Counted from the first letter of the stretch, positions 41,291-55,591 are shown. The stretch is DNA of 64,000 nt from Semisulcospira habei (GCA_036245525.1 BTPG01000004.1:208867452-208931451); one strand, 5' to 3'. The notes: generated from the letters alone by a model not told the origin. Program-made: numbers and translations.

Positions 41291-41601
41291 TCCCTAAAAA
41301 TATACGAGTTTGTGTTTGTCTGTTATTCTTAATTTAGCATTACTACACCTTGAAGGCTAAAGACGACATATTACAATGTATTACAATGAAAATCTTGCTT
41401 TTCATTAAAATGGACTTACTGCCTTTTGCCTTCTTCGCAGAACAGATTACTGGCACATTTAATTTGTGAATCGGGTTTCGCGGATGGAAATATTTCTCGG
41501 GTAGCATGGCTATTACCTGATTCATCGCGAAGACCCACTACCCTGGATGTTCCAGTTTATCCTAAAATGATTAATAATTTGACGTAGAAGATGGATCGAC
41601 G

Positions 41602-41686
41602 ATGATAGTTCAAGGGTAGTGTCCGAATATCTTGGCGCATTTCGGCGCCGAAATATCCAGGCACCACCCTTGCACTATCTGATCTG
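41602..41686. repeat. Hairpin, GACCATGATA family
   Basis: ATAGTTCAAGGGTAGTGTCC pairs imperfectly with the CACCACCCTTGCACTATC side; the centre is CGCATTTCGGCG. Confidence 0.55.
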
Positions 41687-41996
41687 GCGGTCTACCGTTG
41701 TCGTGTTTCAGGGCTGAAAGACTGAGCTAAACCGTACCTTTCAGCGAAACATTTTCTAGAATCTGCCCGTGTTTGTTACCTTGAAATAGCCAGTTAACAT
41801 TCTTTCGACGCGCATGCAAGCCCATACGCGCAGATATTTGGTAAACATGCTGTGACCACTGTCACCACAGCGTCGAACCGTGGGGGGTCTGCCTATTGTA
41901 CCAGGAACAGTTTGTTATGATAGCGTTCTGAACTGGATGATAAAAGACTTTAGTCGGTTATGTATAAGCAGGTGTATTTAAAAATAAAAATAAAAA

Positions 41997-42079
41997 CCTT
42001 TGGGTGGCCTAAGCGGTTTTAGTCGCGATGGTTCCTGCAGGAATCATTGCGACTAAAACCGCTACCGACACCGAAAGGG
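41997..42079. mobile_element. Hairpin MITE, GATTCCTGCAGGAATC family
   Basis: Starts CCTTTGGGTGGCC, centre GGTTCCTGCAGGAATC, ends CCGAAAGGG followed by TTAA 42080-42083. The left TTAA has become TAAAAA. Confidence 0.65.
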
Positions 42080-42271
42080 TTAAAACAAATGCTATGAAAC
42101 TGAGGACGTGACCTTTGGCCATTTGACTGTTTTCAAAGAAAGTCATTGTTTTCCTGAATTTTTTTTTTACAAGGCATGCATGTAGACAATGTACGCATTT
42201 TAAAAGCATGTTTTGAGTGTTTTCTACTGACATTAGAATTGTTTTCGGTCCATTGTGAATTGATTGCTTAA

Positions 42272-42451
42272 CTCATTCTACCCCAACACCGAAATCCTCA
42301 AATTTTGCCATTGCCCCCTGAAGACTGCACTCTAGTGCAGGACACGGATCGACCATGATAGTTCAAGGATGGTGCCAAGCTATTCTGGCATCACCCTTGA
42401 ACTATCATGGTCGATCCTTATTTTGCTGTGGTGTGTCTGGGGCAGAATGAG
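42272..42451. mobile_element. TTAA-flanked hairpin MITE, GACCATGATA family
   Basis: 180 bp between TTAA 42268-42271 and 42452-42455. Ends CTCATTCTACCCCAACACC and GGGGCAGAATGAG are inverted. The hairpin core is about 42347-42418 (GATCGACCATGATAGTTCAA and inverse). Confidence 0.78.
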
Positions 42452-43032
42452 TTAATTAATTAATTGATGTATTGATGTGATGATTTATTGATTATTGATT
42501 AATTGATTTTATAAGTCGTTATATTATGAAGTGATTTATTGACTGATTGATGTTTGATTGATTAACTGATTGATTGATTCATTCATTCGTTTTGTCATTA
42601 ACTACACTATCTTGAATACTATCGAGTCAAACTGCACAACTGGCAAGTATCTTTCAATGACGCTGCCTAGATAACTTACACTATTCAAGCGAAACATCCT
42701 TAGGTGAGTCTACATTTATTCATAGGCATACAATCAGAATAAAAACAGAGAAAAATCACGCAGATACCTTACAGAAGACTGTCCGCTCGTCTGTCTACAG
42801 CCCAATCTGTTCCTCTGGCTTGAAATCTCAACCCGTCACGCTTTAAAGTAAGCTAAGCCATCCAGACTAACAGCACCACTTTACGTCGACAATAGCATGT
42901 CGCGCGCTCACGCCTTATAAGTGTTGCCTATGGCAAGCTGTCTAAAACCAACACTCACTTGGTCAACCCCACTGATTCCGAAAGAGGCATAGAGTGTCAA
43001 GGGATCTTGCAGACGATCATCGATTCGTGAGA

Positions 43033-43113
43033 ATCAGTGCATCTCTGTCTGCAAGATGCATAGATTTTCATGAGCTCCTGCGGTAACAGGAGATCATGAA
43101 AAATATATGCCTC
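43033..43113. repeat. Diverged hairpin, GAGCCCCCGC-like
   Basis: GCATAGATTTTCATGAGCTC pairs with the GAGATCATGAAAAATATATGC side around CTGCGGTAACAG. Part of a decayed element from about 42980. Confidence 0.5.
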
Positions 43114-43829
43114 TTGTTATACCTGTATACCTCTTGTTATTCCTCTATATATCTATGCCCTTTCTTAGTCTGGGATCCGCCGGGTTCCTGTGTATTAAAC
43201 GTCTAGATTCCTCTCGATACAGCTAAGAGCAATCTGTGTATGATATATCTCTTACAGATTTATAGTGTGGCCCCTGTGCTCGCTGATACTGGTAGGATCT
43301 GCGTAATTTATTGACCTCTTTGCTCGTCCGACAGAGGAAGTTTGGATGTTTATTACTGCAGCTGTACTGGGCTGGGCTTGACTGATCAGTCCGTGACAAA
43401 GGAAACAGGCGGATCTCTTTCAGTCCAGACAAAACACAAAATGATATTAAAAAAATCCAGACCAAAAAAGGTGACTGCCAAGCGTGTAATATGCAAAGAA
43501 GTACCCAACGGAGAAGAAACACGCTTAGAAACGACGGGTACAACACAATTTATTAATATTTCGGGTAAATACCCTTTGTCAAAATAGACAAACAAACAAA
43601 CAGAGAGATTAGCCGCTACTTATCTTCATTGGCAGAAGGAATGTGGCAACTGAAGGAGGTGACGTACAATAAAAGAAAAGGAAGAACAAAAGTGCGGAAA
43701 AAGTAAAAACATGTGACGTCAACGAAAAATCATAAAAGAGAGACTCGGAGAGAACCTGAACACGAGAGACAAGAGTGTGTGCAAACACGTGCAGGAGCGA
43801 GCAAAAGTAAATGCGTGTAGGTGAGGCCG

Positions 43830-43946
<117 letters not shown>

Positions 43947-44283
43947 CGGGGAGTACCCTTGGGCACGAAGTAGGCTGAGTGTCTAATACACAAAACCTGC
44001 TAAACACCGTTCGTTCGTTCGTTACTCCATTTTTATGTCCCACTGGCACAAAGTGATCGGGGACTTAAACACCAACCCGAAGGCAAACTTTATATCACCA
44101 TCAAGTTGATGACTACCTCGGGGAAAAACGGGAGGGCCCCGGGGAAAAAAACCCCAGCATTTAGCACGGTACACAACAAGTAATAAGTCAATAAAACAAA
44201 GCAAATAATCAAAATTCAGTAAGAGAATATTGGTATAAGTGGAGAGTAGGTAGTTGTGAAACCGTCTTTAAGGGTAAGGGGGG

Positions 44284-44287
<4 letters not shown>

Positions 44288-44347
<60 letters not shown>
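44288..44347. repeat. AG microsatellite
   Basis: About 60 bp of AG between G-rich runs. The first is 16 kb from any recognised exon; no role is visible. Confidence 0.95.
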
Positions 44348-44351
<4 letters not shown>

Positions 44352-44639
44352 GTGGGGGGGGGGGGGGAGGGGAAAGGAGGAAGGGGAAGAAGGGAAAAGG
44401 CGAAAAGAGAGAAAGAGAGCTAGAGAGAAGTGTTAAAGACAACCAGCCAGAGCCACCAGCCCCACCCAACAGGCACCCACCAGTCCACAGAAAAACACAC
44501 AGGCACGCAACAAGACGACCACATACATCCTCAAGGGATGCACACGATCGCCCCGCCCCAAAACCGCGTATCACTCCGTGGGCCGGAAACCGGGCGCCCG
44601 ACAGGGAAGGGCAAGGGATCCAACTAAAAGTTCGGCCAG

Positions 44640-47100
44640 CGCTGAGAAAGTCCCCAAGGGAAGTGTACATATCAACCAGCGCCAGCCTCACCTATCTGGT
44701 TAGTGAGTAGTAAAACAGAAGCGACACAGTGAGGTAAAGGTACAGTTAGCAGACATAAGCAAGGTAAAAAATGTTAATCTTCATATTCATCCCGAGTGGC
44801 TCCACAGTGCCCAGTTTATTAATTACTGGCTTGCATAAGCCAGAGGCCTTTAACCCGAATGTCCGAGACGGAGTGGTCGGCCTGATTGAAATGTCGTCCG
44901 ACCGGTCTGTTGTATTGGTACTTGACAGACTGAAGATGTTCTTTGAAACGGTCGTTGATGGTTCTTTCCGTCTCTCCAATATAGAGTTTGCCGCATTTGA
45001 CATAGGAGATGACATAAATCACGTTGGTAGTTTGACACGTGAAGTATCTGTCTATGTTGAATTTGTAACGTGTACCATTCACCACGGTGGAAGGGCAAAT
45101 AAAAGGACACGTCTTGCAATTAGGAACATTGCACGGAGTGGAGCCGGAGGGTCTGGTGGTATGACGAGGCTTGAGAGTAGAGCGAACAAGCATGTCCCGC
45201 AAATTAATATCCCTCTTGAAAGCTACCAACGGAGGTTCAGAAAAGATAGCAGCAGATTCTTGACTGGATGACAAAAGACCCCAGTTAGAAAGAAGGATTT
45301 TACGAACCGGATTGGTGTGCGGATGGTAGATCATGGTAACGATAGGCCTGTCACTATCAGCGGTAGGTTTAGTCTGCAGTATACTCGCGCGACTAAGTTT
45401 TTGTACCGTTTGGAGAGATCCTTGAACAACAGTATGTGGGTAATGTCTGTCGATGAAAAATCCAGCCATTTCTTTGGATTGAGCAGCAAAATCTGATTCT
45501 TCGGAACATATTATTTTTAGCCGAAGAAACTGGGAATACGGGATGCTGTTTTTAGTTTTGGGGTTGTGAAAAGATCGGAAGTCGAGGTAGGAATGTGAGT
45601 CGGTAGGTTTGTAATGTATAGAAGTTTTCAACATTCCGCAGTCAATCGCTGATGTTCATGTCCAGAAAGTCGACTGAAGTAGCTGATATAGTGTATCTAA
45701 ACTTGATGGATGGGTGGAAGTCCTGCACGAAGTGAATGAAGTCTAAAAGTGCAGCTTGGGTCATGTGTGTAGCTCCTAAACCGTCATCGATGTAGCGTTT
45801 ATACATCTCACGGACAGGCCCGGTGTATTGCTGAAGTATTTGTTGCTCAAGGAAACCCATGAAAAGGCAAGCATAGCTGGGTCCCATTTTTGTGCCAATC
45901 GCTACGCCACTGCACTGAGCGAAGGTGACGCCATCAAAGGTGAAACTGTTAAGAGAGAGAACCAATTCAGCCAGACGTAGAAGTGTATGAGTAGGAGGTT
46001 GTTTATGACTTCTTTGGTTGAGGAAGTATGCAAGTGCATTGAGGCCGTCATTGTGCGGTATAACAGTGTATAGTGAAGTGACATCAAGGGAAAACAACAG
46101 TTCAGGTTTGAAAAGTTGTTTCTGGTTGACTTGGTCTATGATCTCTAGAGTATGGTTGGTGTCTTTAATGTAGGTAGGTAGAGACTGGACAAAGGGTTGG
46201 AAGATGACGTCCAGGTATTCGAGATGTGTTCAGTGGGACAGCTGCAAGCTGATACTATGGGGCGGCCGGGATTGTTGAGTTTGTGAATTTTGGGGAGAAG
46301 GTAAAAGTTAGGTTGCTTAGGCCGCTTTTTTATGAGGAGATTAGCTGTGGAAGGAAGCTCTCCTTTAAGGCCAGGTTCTACCTTGATTTTTGCGATTTTT
46401 CTCCCCAAATACTGTTTGTGGTTTGTTGACTAAATATCAATATTTTTGCAAGAAATTCTCTTTGACTGTCTTTGAGATGCGCTTTTGATCAGCTTGGAGG
46501 GAGCATTCGTCAAGGTGTTGGTAGTGTTCTGGGTTCTCTAACTGTCTGTAGGCCTCTTTGATGTACAGATCTCTGTCCCATACAACGAAGGCGCCACCTT
46601 TATCGGCTGGTTTGATGACGATGTCGCGTTACGAAGATTGTTGAGAGCGTCTAGTTCAGATTTTGTGAGATTGGAGTGAGGAATGGGTTTGAACTTGAGT
46701 TGTCCAATGTCAGACACGGTTTTCTTAATGTAGCATTCGAGTTCAGGAAGTTTACCATGAGGTGGTTCTCTTCGGACAGGAGTGTCAAAACGATCAACGA
46801 AGATGTCACCAACCTTCTGAGTTCTCGGTGGATGGCCCAGGACAGCCATCCATCTAAGAGACCTATAAAATTTCTGCAGATCTCTGATGAGTTCGTATTT
46901 ATTTATAGTAGGCTGCCTCGGAATAAACTTCAGACCTCTGGAGAGGACAGCTCTTTCATCGTGTGTCAGAGTTAAATCTTCAGGAATGCACTGTACTAGA
47001 TTCCTGTGAGGTGTAGTAATACCGACGAAGGCGCAGTGGAGGTGCGTAGTGGTTACAGCGTCAGACACAGTACTATGATATCGAATAATATTGTGATAGT
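44640..47100 (-). mobile_element. Penelope-like element, decayed
   Basis: A minus-strand reverse transcriptase with YIDD is followed by a GIY-YIG nuclease, the layout specific to Penelope-like elements. Borders are approximate; no terminal repeat pair was identified. The 3' margin (about 44684-44710) shares the motif AACCAGATAGGTGAGGCT with 33456-33482. Confidence 0.78.
44819..47068 (-). pseudogene. Penelope-like reverse transcriptase and GIY-YIG endonuclease
   Basis: Four open segments cover one protein. 47068-46538 is the N-terminal part (GLKFIPRQPTINKYELIRDL, ending at a frame break). 46408-46145 has the FYLLPKIHK and GRPIVSACSCPTEHIS blocks. 46097-45642 has SLDVTSLYT, the GVAIGTKMGPSYA block and catalytic RYIDDG. 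45634-44819 has a CNVPNCKTCPF cysteine cluster and the GIY-YIG nuclease (VIYVISYVKCGKLYIGETER, then RFKEH). In these elements the nuclease opens the target and the enzyme copies the RNA. Three frame breaks (about 46540-46410, 46145-46100, 45640) make it inactive unless they are sequence errors. Confidence 0.8.
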
Positions 47101-47209
47101 TAAGTTAAAAAAAAGTAAAAGTCATCGTCTCATATGCGTGCTGTGGCGTGTGGAGCTTACGGATCTAGGTAAGCCTTGATGTCCAAAAGAACAGACCATC
47201 TCATATTTG

Positions 47210-47400
47210 TTAACCCATAAAACCCTGACATGCTACGACAGGATGTGGATCGACCAAGATAGTTCAAGGGTAATGTCCGAATAGCTTGGCGCCTACAGGC
47301 GCCAAGATATTGTGACACGACCCTTGAAATATCATGCTCGAACTGTCTCCAGAACTGTGACGCAGACCGGCCTCAATAACCCTTGCAGGATTCCTGGACC
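47210..47400. repeat. Hairpin MITE, GACCATGATA family, partial
   Basis: TTAACCCATAAAACCCTGAC at 47210, then GGATCGACCAAGATAGTTCA pairing with the CTTGAAATATCATGCTCG side (to about 47341). No clear right terminus. Confidence 0.55.
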
Positions 47401-47484
47401 TTTGCCTAAGTATTACATCTGTTTTTCAGTGTGGACTGATAAGGAAATAACTATACCCACAAAGACAGAAACACCACGTACCGT

Positions 47485-47665
47485 TTATTAAGGAGTATTC
47501 CCCAAATAGACCCACTCGGGGAGTACGCCACAAGTACACTTCTGTTAGAAGGAGATGCTAAAGTACGCCACAAGTAAACATCTATTGAAATGAGATGCTT
47601 AGGATCTAATTTGAATAGAAGTGTACTTGTAGCGTACTCCCTGAGTGGGTCTGTCTGGGGTGTAC
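47485..47665. repeat. Inverted repeat with internal direct repeats
   Basis: CCCCAAATAGACCCACTCGG near 47501 pairs with CTGAGTGGGTCTGTCTGGGG near 47641; GGGAGTACGCCACAAGTA against TACTTGTAGCGTACTCCC. Inside, TACGCCACAAGTACACTTCT and TACGCCACAAGTAAACATCT are direct repeats. Confidence 0.6.
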
Positions 47666-48550
47666 TCCCGCAAACAATTCGAGACAAAACGAGGACAAAA
47701 CATTCATCTATTTTTTTCTTGCTTTTCAGAAGGGGATTCAGTTTTCTGCTAGTAATTTGAAGGCATTTTACACGCTCATATTTGTAAGCCATCTTTAAAG
47801 TTATATTCTCCAGGATCAAGCATCTTAACACAGTGAGAAAAACTGTCTGCAACAGATACTGCTGACAGTATGTGTATGGGTCCTTTGATGTAAATACAAT
47901 GCCAAATATCGAAATTCATCGTTTGGAGGGTGTATTGTTTTCGTACCCGAGTCGCCGCGAATTTATCGTCTGCATCGGCCTTGTTTTGAATTAATATGCA
48001 TATTTATGAGCCTACGTCACAAGGCAGAACCCGGCTATCAGTGTATCACAATACTGCAGGTCATGAGGTCATCGGTGTGATGTACACTCGTGTCAGTGTA
48101 CACGTGTACTGATGTTCTCCGGCATCCTTTTGACGTAATTTTTCACCAGAACGTAGAATGAACCTTCCGTACTCGCAATGCTGTCAAAATCACAATGCGG
48201 GTTCCGCTCGACCTGCTAATATACTAATAGTAAAAACTTAAGGGCCACCCCACTTTTTGTGTCGTTGTTTATCGTCGCAAGTACGCTAATAAAATACAAA
48301 GTTCTTTCGATCCAAATGGGCTAAAAGTTGACCTTAGACAGTCCACTGTACAGGGAACAATAGACAATAATTCATCAATTTCCACGAGCTTGTCAAATGC
48401 ACGTGAAACATCGTCAGTTTTTGTGAAAAGCTGTGCGATATTGGCAAGCATACCAAAGGCAGGCAGGTGGAAAACTCGGTAAAGTCGTGATGCACGTGCT
48501 AAAGGGGTCAGTCGTAAACACTGAGCACTTCTGTTTCGCTACAAATAAGG
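47666..48550. other. Non-coding stretch, nothing recognised
   Basis: A minus-strand frame at 47852-47451 and another at 48451-48269 show no family resemblance or paired splice sites; both are left uncalled. Confidence 0.4.
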
Positions 48551-48553
48551 GTA

Positions 48554-49622
48554 CAGTAGGGGCATAATTGTCACCTTTCTAACCATGCCACCACGACGAA
48601 GCCTAACGCCAGTAGATCAAGGCCGGGTGCTAGCATGGCTGCAGGATGGAATTTCCGGACGCGAAGTTGGGAGACGTCTTGGGGTGTCCCATTCAGTGAT
48701 CCAGAAGCCGCTGGCATGTTTCCACGAAACTGGAAGGGCAGAACGACGGCCCTGCTCAGGACGCCCGCGCTGCACCAGCAGAAGGGAGGACAGATACCTC
48801 GGTGTGGCGGCTCTGCGCGATCGAACTGTCACGTCAGCCACCCTGTGACGTCAAATGATGCAAGCTGCAAACGTTAACGTCAGCAGAAGCACAGTCTGCC
48901 GACGTCTGCGCGAAATTGGCCTGGCTTCATGCAGAGCAACAGTGAGAATACCTCTCACTCCAGCTCATCGCAGAGCCTGGGTTGCCTGGTGTCGTCAACA
49001 TGTGAGGTGGAACAGACTCCAGTGGACTCAGGTTCTGTTTACTGATGTCACGGTTCACTGTGTCTTTCAACGACGGCAGGGTGAGGGTCTGGAGACGCAA
49101 GGGTGAGAGATTCACGGATGGATGCGTCCAAGAGTTGCGGGATCGCTACGGAGGAGGCTCAGTCAAAGTCTGGGCAGGCTTCAGCAGGGAAGGCAGGACC
49201 CCCCTCCACGTCATCCGAGGCACCCTAACTGGAGTGCGCTATCGGGACGAGATTGTGCAGCCCCTCAACCAGCCAGCTCTCCAAGCCATAGGCGACAATG
49301 CTGTTCTGCAGGATGACAACCTCATCGCTCCCCTGTGGTGGATGAATACCTTGAGCAACGGGGCATCATGAGGATGGAGTGGCCAGCTCGTTCACCTGAT
49401 TTGGCTCCCTCTGGGACGTGCTGGGGCAACGTGTAGTCAGCAACCACCCCCACCTCAAGGCGTACGCCAGCTGACTCAGTTCCTGCATCAGTCGCAAGCT
49501 GCGAGCGTGCATCGGCCAAGGTTCCTTTTGACCTTTGATTCTTTACCCCTAGGAAACACGCACTGTCAGTCTTTCATCATTGAAACAAAGAACATTGGTA
49601 ATTATACCGACTTTCTGCACTG
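48554..49622 (+). mobile_element. Tc1-like DNA transposon, dead copy
   Basis: TA at 48552-48553 and 49623-49624 bound ends CAGTAGGGGCATAATTG and the imperfect inverse (CAATTATACC... CACTG), as expected of Tc1/mariner. Length 1.07 kb. The transposase inside is broken. Confidence 0.7.
48585..49510 (+). pseudogene. Tc1-like transposase
   Basis: The HTH part (48585-48848) reads MPPRRSLTPVDQGRVLAWL, then GREVGRRLGVSHSVI and a GRPRCTSRREDRYL linker. The next frame (48855-49106) has VSRSTVCRRLREIGL and the first aspartate in QVLFTD. 49045-49371 carries FTDGCVQELRDRYGGGSVKV-W and the second aspartate in VLQDDN. The third frame has WPARSPDL, but the conserved NPIEH-type segment with the final acidic residue is deleted (about 49402). 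At least three frame breaks. Confidence 0.78.
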
Positions 49623-50700
49623 TAGTCAATTTCACGTTTCACACGTCGAGGTCTACGTAAAGCATCATTAGAAACGACAAATTTACCCTCGCAGCAGAAA
49701 CACTACCTCTCAGAATCGAGTGAATGAGAGCCGGCACAGACACTGATATCAAAAACAAGTTAGCGTGCGACCAGCGATGTGCAACTTTGACACACCGTAG
49801 TTTTCCGCAGATCTCTGCAGCGGCATACATGTGATCACCAGCTCGTAACTATATGATAAAACAGGTTTAAAATCTTGCGAAATCAGTAAGAGATAAATTC
49901 TACTGAAGATCATGAAATCTGAAAATCACTAGCGCTCGCAGAACTATAGGAAGATCGACAACTTGAAAGACCGTAGATTACTTACTGATTCAGCAGGAAA
50001 GTGACAAATCCCGGGTGGGTGGTCAAGCCAAGCTCTTGCTTTACGCGTTTCCACATGTCCTTATTCCCTTGTCCGATGTCAGTTCTACTTAGGGGTATCT
50101 TGTCTCTCTTCCTCTTTCTTTTCTTCCGCATACCGAGTCTGTCAATGTCGGCGCGACTCGATGATATTGTGACTTTTATTTTTCTTCGCTGGTTCGTCCG
50201 CCATCTTGTCTCTGATTGGTTATAATTATGCAGATGACCTAAGGTCGTATACGTCAGCTACCATCGCCTATCAGAAGCAATTTTGTTACGTATCTCGTCA
50301 GAAGATTCCGGGGGGCCTCTTTTCGCTTCGAACGGACGAAAGAAAGCATTTGGTGGGACAATAGGGTGGTCACTGTCTAAGTGGGTATGTATACTGAAGC
50401 CCAGGAAAAGCTTTTTGCGAACTGAAGCCTTACTAAAGGTCGTGTGTGCCCCTTTAAGGTCTGGGTTTGGTGAAAACTTACGTTTGGTCTCGACAGACTA
50501 CTGCGACAAAGCGTCACGTCGAATCTCTGATCGGAGAATGAAAGCCGACTGTCAAGTGGTGTGTTCAGCATGTAGTGAGTACGTTAATAATGTTTGACAG
50601 CCATCCATTGGTTCCTCAGCCGTGGTATAAATATTGTTGTCGCCCGGATTTCAATACCTCTTGCTGGTGTCGCACCACGTGGATCCATTTTGAGTGTTTT
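49623..50700. other. Non-coding stretch, nothing recognised
   Basis: Mixed sequence with no repeat partner in this window and no exon with both splice sites and a family resemblance. Confidence 0.4.
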
Positions 50701-50739
50701 GCTGACTTCATTTATAGGGTGAACGGGTGACATTAAGGT

Positions 50740-50890
50740 CACCGAACCCTAAAGGTCGAAAAACTTTAAACGTTTTGTTCACAACGTCTTTTGTCCACCG
50801 CGAAGGTGATTTTAATGAAGGGGCGCCGAAAAGAGGTCTGTACAGATCTTGCACACAGCAGGCTGGGTTCGAACTCAGGATCTTTCGTAC
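50740..50890 (-). mobile_element. tRNA-derived SINE, second family, copy 2
   Basis: On the minus strand, B-box-like GAGTTCGAACCC (50865-50876) precedes the body motif AATCACCTTCGCGGTGGACA and AAGACGT (50784-50813), the same order as at 41092-41290. Confidence 0.6.
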
Positions 50891-50955
50891 AAATACTGAA
50901 TTGCCTTCAGAAGATTACATTACAGATCAGGAGACAGATCGACCATAATAGTTGA

Positions 50956-51164
50956 CCCCTTCACTGTCGAGAAAAAATGGACACCACTCTACTGCAAGAG
51001 GCATAGATCCTCATGAGCCCCCGCAATTGCGGGGGCTCATGAGGATCTATGCCTCTTGCTGAAACCACTTTGTATCCAAAGTTCATGGGACGGGCTGGCG
51101 CTCTCTCGCGTTGAATCGACACATATTTCTGACGCACAATTAACGTACAGTGGTAGTGAAGGGG
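50956..51164. mobile_element. TTAA-flanked hairpin MITE, GAGCCCCCGC family
   Basis: 209 bp between TTGA 50952-50955 and TTAA 51165-51168. Ends CCCCTTCACTG and CAGTGGTAGTGAAGGGG. The hairpin 50994-51059 has fully pairing arms (GCAAGAGGCATAGATCCTC and inverse). Confidence 0.78.
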
Positions 51165-51404
51165 TTAAAGGGTGGTTTCAGAGTAGATTGACGCCTAGAG
51201 CGTCGGGCAATTCCGGCACAACTCTCTAACCACCACGGTCGATCCGCACCTGGTTACGGCGTGACCAGTAGGGTTGATATAGTGTGTCAGCACAGAATGG
51301 ATTCAAGGGGGAAAAAAAAAATCACCTTGCTGAAACATAGTTTTAAAAGCACAGTAAAGTTCGGATACAACAAATCACCAGGGGACCCAATTTTTCTTGT
51401 TCTT

Positions 51405-51600
51405 ATATCCTAAAGTTTGTTATAAGCAAAAGTTATTTACATAGACAGAGTGCTGTCGAGACCTCTGAAAAAGTGTTGTTATATCCGAAGTTTGTTATAA
51501 GCGAAGTTGATTACATAGAAAGAGCGCTGTCGAGACCTCTGAAAAAATATTGTAATGTCCGACTTTTGTTATTTTCGACATTGTTATAAGCGAAGTCGAC
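51405..51600. repeat. Tandem repeat, ~75-bp unit
   Basis: TATATCCTAAAGTTTGTTAT then TATATCCGAAGTTTGTTATAA, each followed by AGTT-ATTTACATAGA and GCTGTCGAGACCTCTGAAAA; a third, partial unit follows near 51552. Confidence 0.65.
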
Positions 51601-51664
51601 TGTATTAGAGAGGAGTCGACTTTGACAGCTAAAGCACGGTGCCTGATTGTCATGGCTCCTGAAG

Positions 51665-51788
51665 GTGGACCGACGGTACAGCTCAAGGGCAGTATCTGAT
51701 TAGCCTGGCGCCTCAGACACTGCCCTTGAGCAATCACGGTCATTTGATCAGCCAAGCTTGAGGGCGAAAAGGTTTCAAATGGAAGGGG
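51665..51788. repeat. Hairpin, GACCATGATA family, with shortened left arm
   Basis: GACCGACGGTACAGCTCAAG pairs with CTTGAGCAATCACGGTC; the AGCCTGGCGCC loop lacks its inverse. GGAAGGGG and TTAA (51789-51792) close it. Confidence 0.55.
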
Positions 51789-51819
51789 TTAAACGGTCAA
51801 TAAGTCTGTGACCGAACTC

Positions 51820-51945
51820 GAGATGCCAGACTTGCTTGCCACCGCCCAAAATAGAACTCAGTGGAGAGCACTGTCTGTTGCTGCTGCCTTTCAGTCCCCC
51901 CAACGCCCAGTTCGGGCAAGGGACTGATGATGATGATGATGATGA
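51820..51945 (+). mobile_element. LINE 3'-end fragment with GAT tail
   Basis: Encodes the end of a LINE protein (LLATAQNRTQWRALSVAAA-type text read as MPDLLATAQNRTQWRALSV) and ends CCCGTTCGGG-like text, GGGACTGATGATGATGATG. It is the same family as 55592-55965, in opposite orientation. Confidence 0.65.
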
Positions 51946-52674
51946 AGTCTGTGACGTGGATGATATTCATGCGCTCAGTTCTTGAACTGTCCAAAACGAG
52001 GCCTGAAGTGCTCTCCACTTAAAAAGAATAAAATAATTGCTGCATATCATTGCATACTATATTGTTATGATTTGAAATAAACCGAAAAACTGACTTCAAT
52101 ATTGCAAACTGCAGTTGTTGTTTATTGCTAAACAAGAAAGAAAGAAGAAGAAGAAAGAAAAGAAAAAAGCCAACATGTCTGGTTGACGCCTATCAGTGGG
52201 GTCGTTTGAACGCGTTCTGAACTGGCACGAGTATATTTAAGTTGCATAATATACGAATGATCGTTCTGCACTCATGCAGCTCAATAAAATCTCGCCGCTT
52301 CATTTGCACACGAATAGCGGTCTTAAAAAGTTGATGGTTTTCTTTGCGGCACAACAGGTGCACTGGAAAGGCAGTGAGAATGACGTGCTTGGAGGCGCAT
52401 TCTGCATAAGTACGCCTGCTGAAGTGTAAATCGACACTTATGACTGTGTGCTTGAGATACAAAGGTGCAGAGTAAGTATTACGTTTGCCCCCATGACTGC
52501 TGCTGACGATACCGTTCTGCCGAGAGAGAACAATGAACAATGAACAATGAACCTTTATTTTCCAACGGTAGAAGTTATTGGTAACAGGACCAGTTTTCAA
52601 ACTTGCCGTTGCTACATCTACTACATAAATGACATAGACATGTAAACATACACATACCACACACTGACGCATGT

Positions 52675-52946
52675 ATGCACTCGCTCACGCACGCACGCCC
52701 GCACATACGCACGCACACGCACGCTCACACACACACACAAACACAAACTTGCACGCGCACGCACTTAGACACACACGCACACATATACACACACGTGGGT
52801 TCTCGGACACGCACTCCAGACATACGTACGCGCATAACGCGTACGCACAAAAATATAAAATGAGTAAAAATGCAAAGTAAAGCAATACACAGAAAATCAT
52901 TAAGTACATTAGAATTCATACAGCAAAGGCAAATATGTATATATGT

Positions 52947-52992
<46 letters not shown>

Positions 52993-53015
52993 ACACACAC
53001 ACACACACACAGCAT

Positions 53016-53091
<76 letters not shown>

Positions 53092-53095
53092 CATG

Positions 53096-53149
<54 letters not shown>

Positions 53150-53322
53150 AGCGCGCGCCCCAAAATATCGCGTACACACATATGAAGGCAAAAACATTAT
53201 ACATAGTACATGCAGTATTCAATGTACTCTTGACAGATATTATGGTCCACTGTATATTATATATAAAAAAAAAACCAACAAACAGACGCTCTCTTTCTCT
53301 CTCTCACTCTCTCTCTCTCTCT

Positions 53323-53412
<90 letters not shown>

Positions 53413-53455
53413 TTCTCACACACACAAACATTCACACACCTGAACACACGCGCAA
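52675..53455. repeat. Long microsatellite complex (AC, TC, AC, CT, CA)
   Basis: Loose AC/GC repeats to 52800, TC 52948-52987, AC 52992-53146 with two GCATGC interruptions, CT 53289-53323, CA 53331-53408 and beyond. All open frames (Val-Cys, His-Thr, Ser-Leu) are artefacts. Confidence 0.95.
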
Positions 53456-53469
53456 GTTATCCCTGTACT

Positions 53470-55304
<1,835 letters not shown>

Positions 55305-55316
55305 CATCAGCCAAAT

Positions 55317-55382
55317 GCAAGAGACATAGATCCACATGAGCCCCCGCAAATGCGGGGGCTCACGTGGATCTACACCTCTTGC
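55317..55382. repeat. Hairpin, GAGCCCCCGC family
   Basis: GCAAGAGACATAGATCCACA pairs with the inverse GTGGATCTACACCTCTTGC. Family sequence (GTTTCTCGGACGA) continues on the right but no TTAA border is clear. Confidence 0.62.
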
Positions 55383-55494
55383 TGACCCCAGTAGTATCCG
55401 TGTTTCTCGGACGAATGAAGTCCCTCGGCGTTGGGTTAAAAACAATTTCAGAAACACAGTCTGCGTACAGTGGCAACAAAGGGATACATTAAAC

Positions 55495-55590
55495 CAAGCC
55501 AAGCCAAGCCAAGCCAAGCCAAGCCAAGCCAAGCCAAGCTAAGCTAAGCTAAGCTAAACTAAGCTAAGCTAAGTTTAGCTAAGCTAAGCT
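55495..55590. repeat. Pentanucleotide array AAGCC to AAGCT
   Basis: Eleven or so AAGCC units pass into AAGCT/AAACT units. The related arrays at 55970-56130 and 56215-56282 (AAGCT, AACTA, AAACG) continue it around the LINE fragment. Confidence 0.9.
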
Positions 55591-55591
55591 C

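Noticed and set aside
44640..44760. Hammerhead ribozyme at the Penelope-like element end
   Set aside because: I looked for the CTGANGA and GAAA core on the minus strand and did not find it here.
48269..48451. 60-codon frame as a host exon
   Set aside because: No paired acceptor and donor, and no recognisable protein.
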